A program made the translations under genes and the position numbers. Below, in pieces: positions 40,383-49,430 of a DNA stretch of 49,430 bases (position 1 is the first letter of the stretch; the number at the start of each line of letters is the position of its first letter). A model generated the notes under the pieces. It made no database searches. It was not told the origin of the DNA and was given only the letters and a program-made list of their open reading frames with translations. The DNA comes from [Flexibacter] sp. ATCC 35103 (GTDB lineage: Bacteria > Bacteroidota > Bacteroidia > Flavobacteriales > Flavobacteriaceae): contig NZ_MTQF01000003.1 of NCBI RefSeq assembly GCF_001975985.1, positions 1 to 49,430 of the forward strand, read 5' to 3'.

Positions 40383-42266
40383 ATGGATACCAATTTAGCT
40401 TTACTTTTAGTTTTATCTCCTTTTTTAGGATTTTTAATCAATGTTTTCTTTGGCAAGAGCTTAGGGAAAACAGTTTCAGGAATCATTGGGACTGCTGCTG
40501 TAGTAGTTTCATTTGCCGTGACGCTTTTCTTTTTCAATCAATTAACCCAAACAAAACAAGCCGTTCAGGTTACTTTATTTGACTGGATTCAAATTAGCAA
40601 CATACATATCAATCTTGGATTTTTATTAGATCAGTTATCATTACTTTGGTTATTATTCGTGACCGGTATTGGATCATTGATTCACATATACTCTATAAGT
40701 TATATGCACGATGACCAAAATATGCACAAGTTTTTTGCATATTTGAATCTGTTCGTATTCTTCATGATTACGCTTGTAATAGGAAGTAACTTATTAGTTT
40801 TATTTATTGGCTGGGAAGGTGTTGGACTTTGTTCCTACTTATTAATTGGATTCTGGCATAAAAACCAGGATTACAATGATGCTGCGAAAAAAGCTTTTAT
40901 CATGAACAGAATTGGAGATTTAGGTCTTTTAATTGGAATGTTCATTATAGGCTCAATGTTCTCTACTTTAGATTATGCAACATTAAAAACTGCAATTGCA
41001 GGAGCAACCAACTTAAATATACCTTTGCTTTCACTAGCTGCTTTATGCTTGTTTATTGGGGCTTGTGGTAAATCTGCACAAATTCCTTTATATACTTGGT
41101 TACCTGATGCGATGGCTGGACCAACTCCGGTTTCTGCATTGATTCACGCTGCAACAATGGTTACGGCTGGTATCTTTATGGTAACAAGATTGAACTTTGT
41201 ATTTGATTTAGCACCGGATGTTCAAACTGTTATTGCTGTTATTGGAGCTATTACTTCATTAGTTGCTGCAACAATTGGTTTAGTTCAGACTGATATTAAA
41301 AAAGTACTTGCTTATTCTACCGTTTCTCAATTAGGATTAATGTTTTTAGCCTTAGGATTTAGTGCTTATGAAGTAGCTGTATTCCACGTAATAACACACG
41401 CTTTCTTTAAAGCTTGTTTGTTCTTAGGTTCAGGTTCTGTAATTCACGGTTTACACGGAGAACAAGATATGCGTAAAATGGGTGGTTTGCGTAAAGCAAT
41501 GCCAATTACTTTCTGGACGATGTTGATTTCATCATTGGCTATTTCAGGTGTTCCGTTTTTCTCTGGTTTCTTCTCTAAAGACGAAATTTTGTTAACGGCT
41601 TTCCACCATAATATTCCACTTTATGTTGTAGGATCTATAGCTTCAATCATGACAGCATTTTATATGTTTAGATTAATGTTCCTAACTTTCTTTAAAGATT
41701 TCAGAGGAACAGAGGAACAAAAGCATCATTTGCATGAAAGTGACGGATTAATTACTTTTCCTTTGATGATTTTGGCTGTTCTTGCTACTTTTGGCGGTTT
41801 AATAAGTTTACCTGGAAATAGCTGGTTAAATGAATATTTAGCGCCACTTTTCACAAAGGTAGCCGGTGAAGAACATCATTTAGGAACAACTGAATATACT
41901 TTGATGGGAGTTGCTGTCTTAGGCGGATTATTAGGTATTTTAATTGCTTACATTAAATACTTTAAACAAGATAATGTTCCTGAAGCAGATGAAAACATTA
42001 CAGGCTTAACCAAAGTTTTACACAACAAATATTATGTAGACGAAGCTTACGACGCAATATTCGTTCGCTCTATTAACGGATTATCAAGATTTTTCAGAGA
42101 CTATATTGAGACTGGTTTATCTACTCTTGTTTTTGGATTAGGAAAAATAACCAATGAAATAGCTTTTCAAGGTAAAAAATTACAAAACGGAAGTATCGGA
42201 TTATATCTTTTTGCATTTGTTTTGGGGCTTTGTGCCATTGTTTCCTATATATTTTTAGCTAAATAA
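40383..42266 (+). CDS. nuoL: NADH-quinone oxidoreductase subunit L
   Basis: Distal antiporter-like proton pump of complex I. The 627-residue protein has the antiporter-family TM5 Glu in LVLFIGWEGVGLCSYLLIGF near residue 144, LYTWLPDAMAGPTPVSALIH near 236, and the TM7-TM8 lysine region IGLVQTDIKKVLAYSTVSQL near 298. The C-terminal part carries the long lateral-helix region and a final membrane helix (LYLFAFVLGLCAIVSYIFL). Intact. Confidence 0.97.
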   Translation: MDTNLALLLVLSPFLGFLINVFFGKSLGKTVSGIIGTAAVVVSFAVTLFFFNQLTQTKQAVQVTLFDWIQISNIHINLGFLLDQLSLLWLLFVTGIGSLIHIYSISYMHDDQNMHKFFAYLNLFVFFMITLVIGSNLLVLFIGWEGVGLCSYLLIGFWHKNQDYNDAAKKAFIMNRIGDLGLLIGMFIIGSMFSTLDYATLKTAIAGATNLNIPLLSLAALCLFIGACGKSAQIPLYTWLPDAMAGPTPVSALIHAATMVTAGIFMVTRLNFVFDLAPDVQTVIAVIGAITSLVAATIGLVQTDIKKVLAYSTVSQLGLMFLALGFSAYEVAVFHVITHAFFKACLFLGSGSVIHGLHGEQDMRKMGGLRKAMPITFWTMLISSLAISGVPFFSGFFSKDEILLTAFHHNIPLYVVGSIASIMTAFYMFRLMFLTFFKDFRGTEEQKHHLHESDGLITFPLMILAVLATFGGLISLPGNSWLNEYLAPLFTKVAGEEHHLGTTEYTLMGVAVLGGLLGILIAYIKYFKQDNVPEADENITGLTKVLHNKYYVDEAYDAIFVRSINGLSRFFRDYIETGLSTLVFGLGKITNEIAFQGKKLQNGSIGLYLFAFVLGLCAIVSYIFLAK

Positions 42267-42276
42267 TTTTACAACT

Positions 42277-43716
42277 ATGAACGTTTCTCTTATATTAATT
42301 ATTCTTTTAATTGGTGCATTTGTCACTTATTTTGCCGGTGATAAACTAGCATCAAAAGTAGCTTTGTTCTTTAGTTTGGCCGCTTTAGGTTGTTCAATTG
42401 TATTGCTAAATCATTTTTATGCAGGCGAAAACATCAGTTTTGTAAATGCCTGGATTAATCAACCTAAAATATCATTTGCTTTAAATGCTGATGGATTAGG
42501 GATTGCAATGCTTTTACTAACGGTAGCTTTAACGCCAATTATTATATTCTCATCTTTTGGGAATGAATACAAAAATGCTAAAGGTTTTTATGCTTTAATT
42601 TTATTTATGGCGTTTGCTATGACGGGAACTTTTCTTGCCGCAGATGGTCTTTTATATTATATTTTCTGGGAATTAGCACTTATTCCTATCTATTTTATTG
42701 CTCTTATTTGGGGTAATGGAGATGCTGAAGAGCGCAGAAAAGCAGTAGTTAAATTCTTTATCTACACACTTGCAGGTTCACTCTTTATGTTAGTAGCTTT
42801 TATCTACTTATATACAAAAGCCGGAAGTTTCCTGATTGAAGATTTATACAAATTGAATTTATCTGCTTCTGAGCAACTTTGGATCTTCTTAGCTTTCTTC
42901 TTCGCTTATGCGATTAAAATTCCAATTATTCCTTTTCATACATGGCAAGCAAATGTATACCAAAAAGCACCAACTGTTGGAACAATGCTTTTATCTGGTA
43001 TCATGCTAAAAATGGGATTATATAGCGTTATTCGTTGGCAATTGCCAATTGCACCTTTGGCTGCAAAAGAATACATGAACATTTTTATCGCTTTAGGAAT
43101 TGCCGGAGTTATCTATGGATCAATCGTAGCTTTAAGACAAAGAGATTTAAAGAAATTATTAGCTTATTCTTCATTAGCACACGTTGGATTAATTGCTGCA
43201 GGAACTTATACTTTAACTATAGATGGTTTACGCGGAGCTGTATTGCAAATGATTGCCCACGGTTTTGTTGTGGTAGGATTATTCTTTGCTGCGGAGGTTA
43301 TCTTTAGAAGATTTGAAACCAGAGAAATTGATGAAATGGGTGGTATTCGTACTCAGTCTCCAAAATTCACTTCTATGTTTTTAATTTTGGTACTGGCTTC
43401 AGTAGCTTTGCCAAGTACTTTTAATTTCGTTGGAGAATTTACGGTTTTATATAGTCTTTCTCAAATCAATGTTTGGTTTGCTGTTTTAGGTGGAACAACT
43501 ATTATTTTAGGAGCTTATTATATGCTTAAAATGTTTCAAAATGTAATGTTAGGAGAAACGAATTCTAAAACTTTTGCAGATGTTACTATTAATGAAGGAA
43601 TTTCATTCGTAGCAATTATCGCTGTTTTAATTTTCTTCGGTTTTTATCCTAAACCAATTACAGATTTGATTACACCAAGTTTAGAAACAATTCTAAACGT
43701 TATCAATAAAAATTAA
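42277..43716 (+). CDS. nuoM: NADH-quinone oxidoreductase subunit M
   Basis: Antiporter-like proton pump. The 479-residue protein has the TM5 Glu in YYIFWELALIPIYFIALIWG near residue 130, PFHTWQANVYQKAPTVGTML near 217, and LRQRDLKKLLAYSSLAHVGL near 288 with the channel lysine. It lies 10 nt after nuoL. A 64-nt gap to nuoN contains a short TTTTAGATTT-CC-TAAATC repeat-like stretch. Confidence 0.97.
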   Translation: MNVSLILIILLIGAFVTYFAGDKLASKVALFFSLAALGCSIVLLNHFYAGENISFVNAWINQPKISFALNADGLGIAMLLLTVALTPIIIFSSFGNEYKNAKGFYALILFMAFAMTGTFLAADGLLYYIFWELALIPIYFIALIWGNGDAEERRKAVVKFFIYTLAGSLFMLVAFIYLYTKAGSFLIEDLYKLNLSASEQLWIFLAFFFAYAIKIPIIPFHTWQANVYQKAPTVGTMLLSGIMLKMGLYSVIRWQLPIAPLAAKEYMNIFIALGIAGVIYGSIVALRQRDLKKLLAYSSLAHVGLIAAGTYTLTIDGLRGAVLQMIAHGFVVVGLFFAAEVIFRRFETREIDEMGGIRTQSPKFTSMFLILVLASVALPSTFNFVGEFTVLYSLSQINVWFAVLGGTTIILGAYYMLKMFQNVMLGETNSKTFADVTINEGISFVAIIAVLIFFGFYPKPITDLITPSLETILNVINKN

Positions 43717-43780
43717 TATTTTAAATAAAAATAAATTAGGGCGTCATTAGTTTTAGATTTCCTAAATCAAAAAAACAAAA

Positions 43781-45172
43781 ATGAATACATTAATAGCTAT
43801 AACAGGATTGGGTATTTTTTGCCTATTGTTTGAAATTCTTAATTTAAGAAAGGCCATTGTTCCAATTACCATTATTGGTTTATTGGGTGTTTTGGCACTT
43901 AACTATTACGAGTTTGGATCAACAGCAAGTTACTATAATAATATGATTACAGTGAGTAAGTTCTCTACCACTTTTTCATCACTATTTATTATTCTAACTA
44001 TTTTCTTAGTAGCATTAAGCCATAATTTTTACGAAAATCATCCAACCAAAATCTCTGATTTTGTTGCGATAAAAATCTTTTTGTTAGCTGGAGGAGTTGC
44101 AATGGTTTCTTTTGGAAATTTAGCAATGTTTTTCCTGGGAATCGAAATCCTTTCAATTGCTCTTTATGTATTAGCGGCAAGTGAAAGATTAAATTTAAAA
44201 AGTAATGAAGCGGGTATGAAATACTTTTTGATGGGATCTTTTGCATCAGGAATTATCTTATTCGGAATTTGTTTAATTTACGGAGCAATGGGAAGTTTTG
44301 ATGTTGCAGAAATTCACGAGAGTTCTTTATCTGCTGAATTGCCAATCTGGTTTCCTATCGGAATGATTTTAATGATAATTGGTATGTTGTTTAAAGTAGC
44401 TGCTGTTCCTTTTCATTTCTGGGCACCAGACGTTTACGAAGGATCTCCTGCATTAACAACTGCCTTAATGAGTACTTTGGCAAAAGTTGTAGCAATTGCA
44501 ACACTTTATAAATTGGTTTCAACATTAAACCTGGTTCCGTCTTTAGACAATCAGGATCTTTTAGGAACTTTTGAAACTATTGTAGTAATTATTTCAATCG
44601 CTTCTATGACAGTTGGAAACATAATGGCATTACGTCAGGTAAATGTAAAACGTATGTTGGCATTCTCCGGGATTTCTCATGCAGGTTTTATGTTAATGAC
44701 TTTATTAACTGTAGCAACTTCAGCGGGAGTATTATTATATTATACTGCTGCTTATGCATTGGCCGGAATCGCTGCTTTTAGTGTAATACTTTATGTTTGT
44801 AAAAATCAGGATAATGAAGACATTACTAATTTTCATGGTTTAGGAAAAACAAATCCTTTATTAGCTGCAATCCTAACAGGATCATTATTATCAATGGCTG
44901 GTATTCCTATTTTCTCCGGATTCTTTGCTAAACTTTTCTTATTCAATCAAACTATCCAGGCAGGATATATTGCTTTAGTAATTGTTGCTGTTATAAATTC
45001 AATTATTAGTGTTGGATATTATTTCAAATTAATTTTAGCGATGTATTCTAAAGAACCAAATCAGGAACGTACTGGGAAACCTCTTCTTATTTATGCAGTT
45101 GCGGTTATTTCAATAACTTTAAATATTGTTTTAGGTTTGTTTCCATCTTTGGTTTTAGATCTTTTGAACTAA
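43781..45172 (+). CDS. nuoN: NADH-quinone oxidoreductase subunit N
   Basis: Third antiporter-like subunit and last gene of the operon. The 463-residue protein has the TM5 Glu region LAMFFLGIEILSIALYVLAA near residue 120, PFHFWAPDVYEGSPALTTAL near 210, and MALRQVNVKRMLAFSGISHA near 285 with the membrane lysine. Full length. A terminator at 45197-45227 follows the stop, so the operon nuoA-N ends here with all fourteen genes present in standard order. Confidence 0.97.
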   Translation: MNTLIAITGLGIFCLLFEILNLRKAIVPITIIGLLGVLALNYYEFGSTASYYNNMITVSKFSTTFSSLFIILTIFLVALSHNFYENHPTKISDFVAIKIFLLAGGVAMVSFGNLAMFFLGIEILSIALYVLAASERLNLKSNEAGMKYFLMGSFASGIILFGICLIYGAMGSFDVAEIHESSLSAELPIWFPIGMILMIIGMLFKVAAVPFHFWAPDVYEGSPALTTALMSTLAKVVAIATLYKLVSTLNLVPSLDNQDLLGTFETIVVIISIASMTVGNIMALRQVNVKRMLAFSGISHAGFMLMTLLTVATSAGVLLYYTAAYALAGIAAFSVILYVCKNQDNEDITNFHGLGKTNPLLAAILTGSLLSMAGIPIFSGFFAKLFLFNQTIQAGYIALVIVAVINSIISVGYYFKLILAMYSKEPNQERTGKPLLIYAVAVISITLNIVLGLFPSLVLDLLN

Positions 45173-45196
45173 TAAAATATCACTCAAAATAAATAG

Positions 45197-45227
45197 AAAT
45201 CCATTCGTTATCACGAGTGGATTTTTT
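45197..45227 (+). terminator. Intrinsic terminator of the nuo operon
   Basis: AAATCCATTCG at 45197-45207 pairs with CGAGTGGATTT at 45214-45224 (one G-U pair), 6-nt loop, T to 45227. Confidence 0.85.
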
Positions 45228-45307
45228 ATTTTATAACCTGCTTGTTTCAGAAGAGAAATTCATGTTAAAAATTTAACCGAAACAATACGACCTTCAAAAA
45301 AACTCCA

Positions 45308-45315
45308 TATATTTG
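45308..45315 (+). promoter_or_regulatory. -7 box of the Bax-inhibitor-like gene
   Basis: TATATTTG matches TANNTTTG, 24 nt upstream of the ATG at 45340. Its last three bases are an in-frame TTG that should not be taken as the start. Confidence 0.6.
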
Positions 45316-45339
45316 GGTTCAATTAAATGTATTAGAAAT

Positions 45340-46113
45340 ATGAACTTCAATTCAAAAAATCCATTTTTAAGCAACAAGCGTTTTTCATCAAATGCTGTTT
45401 CAAAAGCTGAAGAAGTACACCAGGCTCAAATTATTGATTACAATCAGGAAATGACTTTGTCAGGTACTATCAATAAAACAGCTATTTTATTTTTAATATT
45501 ATGCGGATCTGCAATGGTAACATGGTGGATGGCATTTAACGGAATGAATGCATTATTACCTGCAATTGGCGGAGCAATAATAGGTTTTATTTTGGTTTTA
45601 ATTTCAGTATTCAAACCCCACCTTTCTCCATATTTAGCTCCCGGATATGCTATGTTTGAAGGATTATTTATAGGAGGAATTTCTGCAATTTTTGAAGCTA
45701 AGTATCCCGGAATTGTAATTAATGCAGTGAGCGCAACACTAGTAACCTTTTTGGTTTGCTTAGGTTTATATAAATTTAAAATTGTAAAAGTTACAGAACA
45801 ATTTAAATCAGTGGTAATCGCTGCTACTTTAGCAATTGCAACTTATTATTTGATTTCATGGATAGCTTCTTTGATTTTTAATTTCACTCCTGTTCATTAC
45901 GGAAATGGAATGATGAGCATTGGAATTAGTGTTTTTGTAATTATTATTGCTGCTCTGAACCTGTTTTTAGATTTTGATCAAATCGAAAAAGGAGTTCAGG
46001 AAAGAATGCCAAAATTCATGGAATGGTATGGTGCAATGGGATTAATGATTACATTAGTTTGGCTGTACATCGAGTTCTTACGATTACTATCAAAATTATC
46101 AAGTAAAGATTAG
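45340..46113 (+). CDS. Bax inhibitor-1/YccA family membrane protein
   Basis: The 257-residue protein has a polar, Asn/Ser-rich N-terminus (about 45 residues) and then seven hydrophobic helices. The C-terminal part LFLDFDQIEKGVQERMPKFM followed by EWYGAMGLMITLVWLYIEFL is the diagnostic end of the bacterial YccA-like Bax1-I branch, with the membrane Asp pair (FDFDxIE-type) that senses pH and cation in structurally studied members. The start is set at 45340 because the -7 box overlaps the longer frame. It stands alone between two terminators. Its physiological role in bacteria is uncertain; cation leak or membrane-protease modulation has been proposed for the family. Confidence 0.9.
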   Translation: MNFNSKNPFLSNKRFSSNAVSKAEEVHQAQIIDYNQEMTLSGTINKTAILFLILCGSAMVTWWMAFNGMNALLPAIGGAIIGFILVLISVFKPHLSPYLAPGYAMFEGLFIGGISAIFEAKYPGIVINAVSATLVTFLVCLGLYKFKIVKVTEQFKSVVIAATLAIATYYLISWIASLIFNFTPVHYGNGMMSIGISVFVIIIAALNLFLDFDQIEKGVQERMPKFMEWYGAMGLMITLVWLYIEFLRLLSKLSSKD

Positions 46114-46133
46114 TTTCTTTCCCTAATAAATAC

Positions 46134-46167
46134 AAAGTCTTTTTGAAAATTCAAAAAGGCTTTTTTT
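46134..46167 (+). terminator. Intrinsic terminator of the Bax-inhibitor-like gene
   Basis: AAAGTCTTTTTGAA at 46134-46147 pairs with TTCAAAAAGGCTTT at 46150-46163 (one G-U pair), followed by T to 46167. The remaining 470 nt up to the pectate lyase are very AT-rich and hold no ORF, only the palindromes listed next. Confidence 0.8.
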
Positions 46168-46432
46168 ATACCTTTTCTTAAAATACTACAAGGATTACCT
46201 TTTTATTCATTACATTTTATTCATCATCTTTTTCCAAGAGAAAATGTCAAAAATTTTAAATTTCCACCAGAATCACGAAATTAACCTTTTGACAATAAAA
46301 ATAATTTATACTCTTTTTCCTACTATATATTATGTTTCAATATTTAAAATTAGAAAATCGCAATAAAAATAATTTATAATAAGAAATAAATAAAATCTTT
46401 CAAAACCGCATTAAGCCTTATGGCTACGAATG

Positions 46433-46465
46433 TGTAATAAATTACATTTAATGCAATTTATTACA
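46433..46465. promoter_or_regulatory. Paired operator-like palindromes upstream of the pectate lyase
   Basis: TGTAAT-AA-ATTACA at 46433-46446 and TGCAAT-TT-ATTACA at 46452-46465 have centres 19 bp apart. The arms are the same as in the perfect palindrome at 46552-46565. They lie about 175-205 nt upstream of the ATG. Confidence 0.5.
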
Positions 46466-46551
46466 AAATAAACAAAAAAATATCTATTTTTTTACATCAT
46501 GTATTTTTTATATCAAAATTAATGATAATATTAAAATTATGATTATGTTTG

Positions 46552-46565
46552 TGTAATCGATTACA
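46552..46565. promoter_or_regulatory. LacI-type operator candidate upstream of the pectate lyase
   Basis: TGTAATCGATTACA is a perfect 14-bp palindrome with central CG and fits the LacI-family operator pattern TGNAANCGNTTNCA. It lies 73 nt upstream of the pectate lyase ATG. It differs from the operators of the LacI protein encoded in this window (AAAACGTTTT core), so its regulator is probably encoded elsewhere. Confidence 0.6.
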
Positions 46566-46638
46566 ATTTATTCATAAATAATAATCGAAAAGTTAAACCA
46601 CAAAAAACCACGCTTTATCTAACTTAAAAACCACAATC

Positions 46639-49185
46639 ATGAAAAAAAAATTACTTTATCTAATGCTTTTATTGACCTCTTGCCAAATATGGTCACAAGT
46701 TGTAATAAACGAATCATCAGGTTGGCTTGAATCGGCTTTTGTAAAATGGACTCCCCTTAGCGGAGCAGATACCTATAACGTATATTATACAGGAGGTGGA
46801 CAAACTAACAAGAAAATCGACAACGAACTAATTCGCAGTTATGGAAGTTATTTTCGCGCAGATATTCCAGGGCTTGCTGCAGGAAACTATACTATTACCA
46901 TAAAACCAGTCACAGCAACAGTAGAAGGATCTGGATCAACAACTCCAGCATTAACAGTAATCGCACAAGATCGAACAGGTTTTGCTTTTGAAGGCGGACG
47001 ACTTCCTGGAGGATACAAAGCAAATGGCACACCAAAAGATAATGCCGTAATACTTTACATAACACAAAACACCAAAAATACGATTTCGATGAATATTACC
47101 GGAGCTAGTACAAATCCTTGTGTTGGCTTACAAAATATTCTATACGGAATTAAAAAAGGAAAAGACACACGTCCGTTCATCATACGCTTAATTGGAAACA
47201 TTACTGATATGGCTATAATGGAGGGCGGAGATATTACAATAGAAAATGCTAATAATGCAAATAGCTACCTTACCATAGAAGGTATTGGTAATGATGCAGT
47301 TGTAAACGGTATGGGAATTCGCCTTAAAAAAGCATCAAATATCGAAGTTAGCAATCTTGGATTCATGAATTGCAACAGTACAGCCGGTGACAACATTGGA
47401 ATGCAGCAAGACAATGATCATATCTGGGTTCATAATTGTGATTTATTTTATGGAGATGCAGGAAGTGATGCTGATCAAATAAAAGGAGATGGAGCTCTAG
47501 ATAATAAAAGTTCAACCTATATCACATTAGCTTATAATCACTTTTGGGATAGCGGTAAAGCCAGTTTATTGGGTTTGAGCGAAGGAACAACAACCGGTTT
47601 GTATATAACATATCATCATAATTGGTTTGATCATTCTGACTCTCGCCATCCACGTGTTCGTTTCTATTCTGCTCATATTTATAACAATTATTATGATGGG
47701 AATTCAAAATACGGAGCAGGATCAACAATGGGCTCTTCTTTATTTGTAGAAGGAAATTATTTCCGTAATACTAAAAACCCTATGATGATTTCGATGCAGG
47801 GAACAGATGCATGGGATGAGGCTGCTCAAAAAAATAACGCAGGAACAGTAGGTACTTTTTCTGGTGAAGCCGGAGGTAATATCAAAGCTTTTAACAACAT
47901 TTTTGATGCTGATATAGCTACTAATAGTATGCGATTTGTTGCCTATGGAGATACAAATCCTTTATACAATATTTCAGGAAAAATAAATGCTACAATTGAC
48001 TTTGATGCCTACGTTCCAGCCAATCGCGGAGATCAGGTTCCGGCCACTGTAAAATCTGTTCTTGGAGCAAATACATACAACAACTTTGATACTGATGCAT
48101 CACTTTACATAAAAAATCTAGTAATCGACGAACCTTCGGTTGCAAAAACTAAAGTAATGCAATACGCAGGCAGAGTTTCTGGCGGAGATTTAAAATGGAA
48201 TTTCAACAATGCTACAGACGATAAATCATCAACGGTGATTGCTGCTCTGAAGTCAGCACTTTCTAACTATACCAGTACATTAGTTTCCGTACAAAACGAA
48301 ATACCAACTGTTGAAAACAGTCAAACGCTAACTACAGATAGCGATATAAACCAAACTGTAGCTGCAGAAACAGCAATTGAACCTATGATCTTAACGTGGG
48401 GCGGCGATGCAACAGATGCAACTGTAGCGGGATTACCGGCATCAGGAATAAGTTTCGTAAAAAACACAACGACTAAAACAATAACAATAACAGGTACTCC
48501 AACATCAACTCTCTCTTTTTCTATTACAACAAGTGGTACTGGAGGAACACCTGCAAAATTATCAGGCACAATAACTGTTGAAGGAACTACTATACCGGCG
48601 GCAGGAGATCAAATTCATGATTTTACTTTGTCAGGAAAAGTAAGCACATTTTATACCATTACCGGTAACCTTGCTACAAACAAAGGAACTGTAACTTATA
48701 ATGGCTCAACTTTAACGCAGTGTCTAAAAATGGAAACCGCAACTACTATTACTTACACAACTACACAACCAAGCACATTAACATTAGTTTTTGTTGAACC
48801 GGCAGGAACTGCAAAAATTGACGGAACAAATTATACTGCAACAGCAGGAATTATTACTGTGTCAGTAGCAGCAGGAAACCATACAATTTCAAAAAAAGAT
48901 ACTGCCAATTTATTTTATGTAAAAACAGCTTACAGCACATTAGGATTAAATGAAAATCTCGACTATTCTCAAGTAAAAGTATATCCTAATCCGGTAACGA
49001 ATCAACTTTATATTTCTTCTGATAACGTTCAGAAAGTAGAAATTTACAATGTAATAGGCATGTTATTAAAAACTATTGAAAAAAATATCGAATCTGTAGA
49101 TCTAAGCAATCTAACACCCGGAAACTACATTGTTAGAATTACAACAGACAAAGGTACTTTTAGCAAAAAGATTATAAAAAAATAG
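46639..49185 (+). CDS. Secreted pectate lyase (PL1) with T9SS sorting domain
   Basis: The enzyme cleaves de-esterified pectin (polygalacturonate) by beta-elimination outside the cell. Of its 848 residues, 1-19 are a signal peptide (LLLTSCQIWSQ) and about 25-95 an Fn3-like domain (ESAFVKWTPLSGADTYNVYY). The PL1 parallel beta-helix follows with the calcium-site block DNDHIWVHNCDLFYGDAGSD near 258 and the catalytic Arg block DSRHPRVRFYSAHIYNNYYD near 334. From about 545 to 765 are Thr/Ser-rich Ig-like regions. Residues from about 775 form a T9SS type A sorting domain (VKVYPNPVTNQLYISS; LTPGNYIVRITTDKGTFSKK). It is monocistronic with its own terminator; three palindromes lie upstream. Confidence 0.93.
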   Translation: MKKKLLYLMLLLTSCQIWSQVVINESSGWLESAFVKWTPLSGADTYNVYYTGGGQTNKKIDNELIRSYGSYFRADIPGLAAGNYTITIKPVTATVEGSGSTTPALTVIAQDRTGFAFEGGRLPGGYKANGTPKDNAVILYITQNTKNTISMNITGASTNPCVGLQNILYGIKKGKDTRPFIIRLIGNITDMAIMEGGDITIENANNANSYLTIEGIGNDAVVNGMGIRLKKASNIEVSNLGFMNCNSTAGDNIGMQQDNDHIWVHNCDLFYGDAGSDADQIKGDGALDNKSSTYITLAYNHFWDSGKASLLGLSEGTTTGLYITYHHNWFDHSDSRHPRVRFYSAHIYNNYYDGNSKYGAGSTMGSSLFVEGNYFRNTKNPMMISMQGTDAWDEAAQKNNAGTVGTFSGEAGGNIKAFNNIFDADIATNSMRFVAYGDTNPLYNISGKINATIDFDAYVPANRGDQVPATVKSVLGANTYNNFDTDASLYIKNLVIDEPSVAKTKVMQYAGRVSGGDLKWNFNNATDDKSSTVIAALKSALSNYTSTLVSVQNEIPTVENSQTLTTDSDINQTVAAETAIEPMILTWGGDATDATVAGLPASGISFVKNTTTKTITITGTPTSTLSFSITTSGTGGTPAKLSGTITVEGTTIPAAGDQIHDFTLSGKVSTFYTITGNLATNKGTVTYNGSTLTQCLKMETATTITYTTTQPSTLTLVFVEPAGTAKIDGTNYTATAGIITVSVAAGNHTISKKDTANLFYVKTAYSTLGLNENLDYSQVKVYPNPVTNQLYISSDNVQKVEIYNVIGMLLKTIEKNIESVDLSNLTPGNYIVRITTDKGTFSKKIIKK

Positions 49186-49204
49186 TTCAACGTAAAACAT
49201 ACTC

Positions 49205-49235
49205 AAAAAGGCTTCCAATTGGAAGCCTTTTTTTT
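49205..49235 (+). terminator. Intrinsic terminator of the pectate lyase gene
   Basis: AAAAAGGCTTCC at 49205-49216 and GGAAGCCTTTTT at 49221-49232 form a perfect stem around AATT, with T to 49235. The last 195 nt of the window (49236-49430) are AT-rich, without an ORF or recognisable element. Confidence 0.9.
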
Positions 49236-49430
49236 GATATTAAGGCATTTTCTTTACTCAATACTAATATGTTATTCTATATTCAAAATGGCAAATTAAC
49301 TCTTTTTTTTATTCAAATATACCATCAAATTGAACTCAAAAATAGATTTAAAGGTAAAAAAATAATCAATATCCAGTTTCAAATATAGTCTTTTTCCTAT
49401 TTTATTGAATTTCAATTAAAATAATTAAAA

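Noticed and set aside
1..49430. CRISPR array, insertion sequence, prophage or tRNA/rRNA genes
   Set aside because: No regular direct-repeat/spacer arrangement, transposase or phage protein was seen, and no cloverleaf or rRNA-like sequence was recognised by eye; a tRNAscan or Rfam run would confirm this.

Overview
The window reads as a chromosomal segment of a Flavobacterium-like member of the Bacteroidota. The reasons are low GC, the Bacteroidota -7 promoter hexamer family TANNTTTG (often with a TTG about 19-22 bp upstream), a lack of Shine-Dalgarno sequences, TonB receptors with an N-terminal carboxypeptidase-regulatory domain, a C-terminal type IX secretion (T9SS) sorting domain, and an unfused nuoC/nuoD with a short NuoG. 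No rRNA, tRNA, CRISPR array, insertion sequence or phage gene was found.

Layout. (1) 1-6434, minus strand: a tripartite RND efflux operon tetR-tolC-adaptor-permease. (2) 6481-8243: a cytoplasmic YceI-like lipocalin (minus) and a polyprenyl diphosphate synthase (plus). The tetR and yceI promoters share an operator, GGAAACT-N14-AGTTTCC, at the same distance from identical -7 boxes. (3) 8412-15447: a sugar locus with a fungal-neutral-trehalase-like GH37 enzyme, an MFS permease, a TonB-dependent receptor without SusD, and a divergent LacI regulator with two palindromic operators 21 bp apart. (4) 15488-17038: a small conserved unknown protein, a frameshifted lipoprotein gene flanked by inverted repeats, and an outer-membrane barrel protein. 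(5) 17155-21254: sucA-sucB, the E1 and E2 of 2-oxoglutarate dehydrogenase. (6) 21473-27384: an iron-siderophore locus with a TonB receptor, two small membrane proteins and two PepSY membrane proteins. (7) 27429-31468: a YwqK/MORN-like protein, a TlpA-like thioredoxin, aspS, a decayed duplicate of the aspS tail, and a cold-shock protein. (8) 31712-45172: the complete fourteen-gene nuoA-N operon for respiratory complex I. (9) 45340-49185: a Bax-inhibitor/YccA family membrane protein and a secreted PL1 pectate lyase preceded by LacI-type palindromes.

How it fits together. Core energy metabolism (2-oxoglutarate dehydrogenase, complex I) alternates with environment-facing modules for efflux, disaccharide uptake, siderophore use and pectin cleavage, which suits a soil or plant-associated saprophyte. 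The most notable signals are the shared TetR operator set, the trehalase with an EF-hand-like calcium loop typical of fungal neutral trehalases, the word-like inverted-repeat linkers placed inside operons, and the degenerate copy of the aspS 3' end. All assignments come from reading the sequence; no database search was run.
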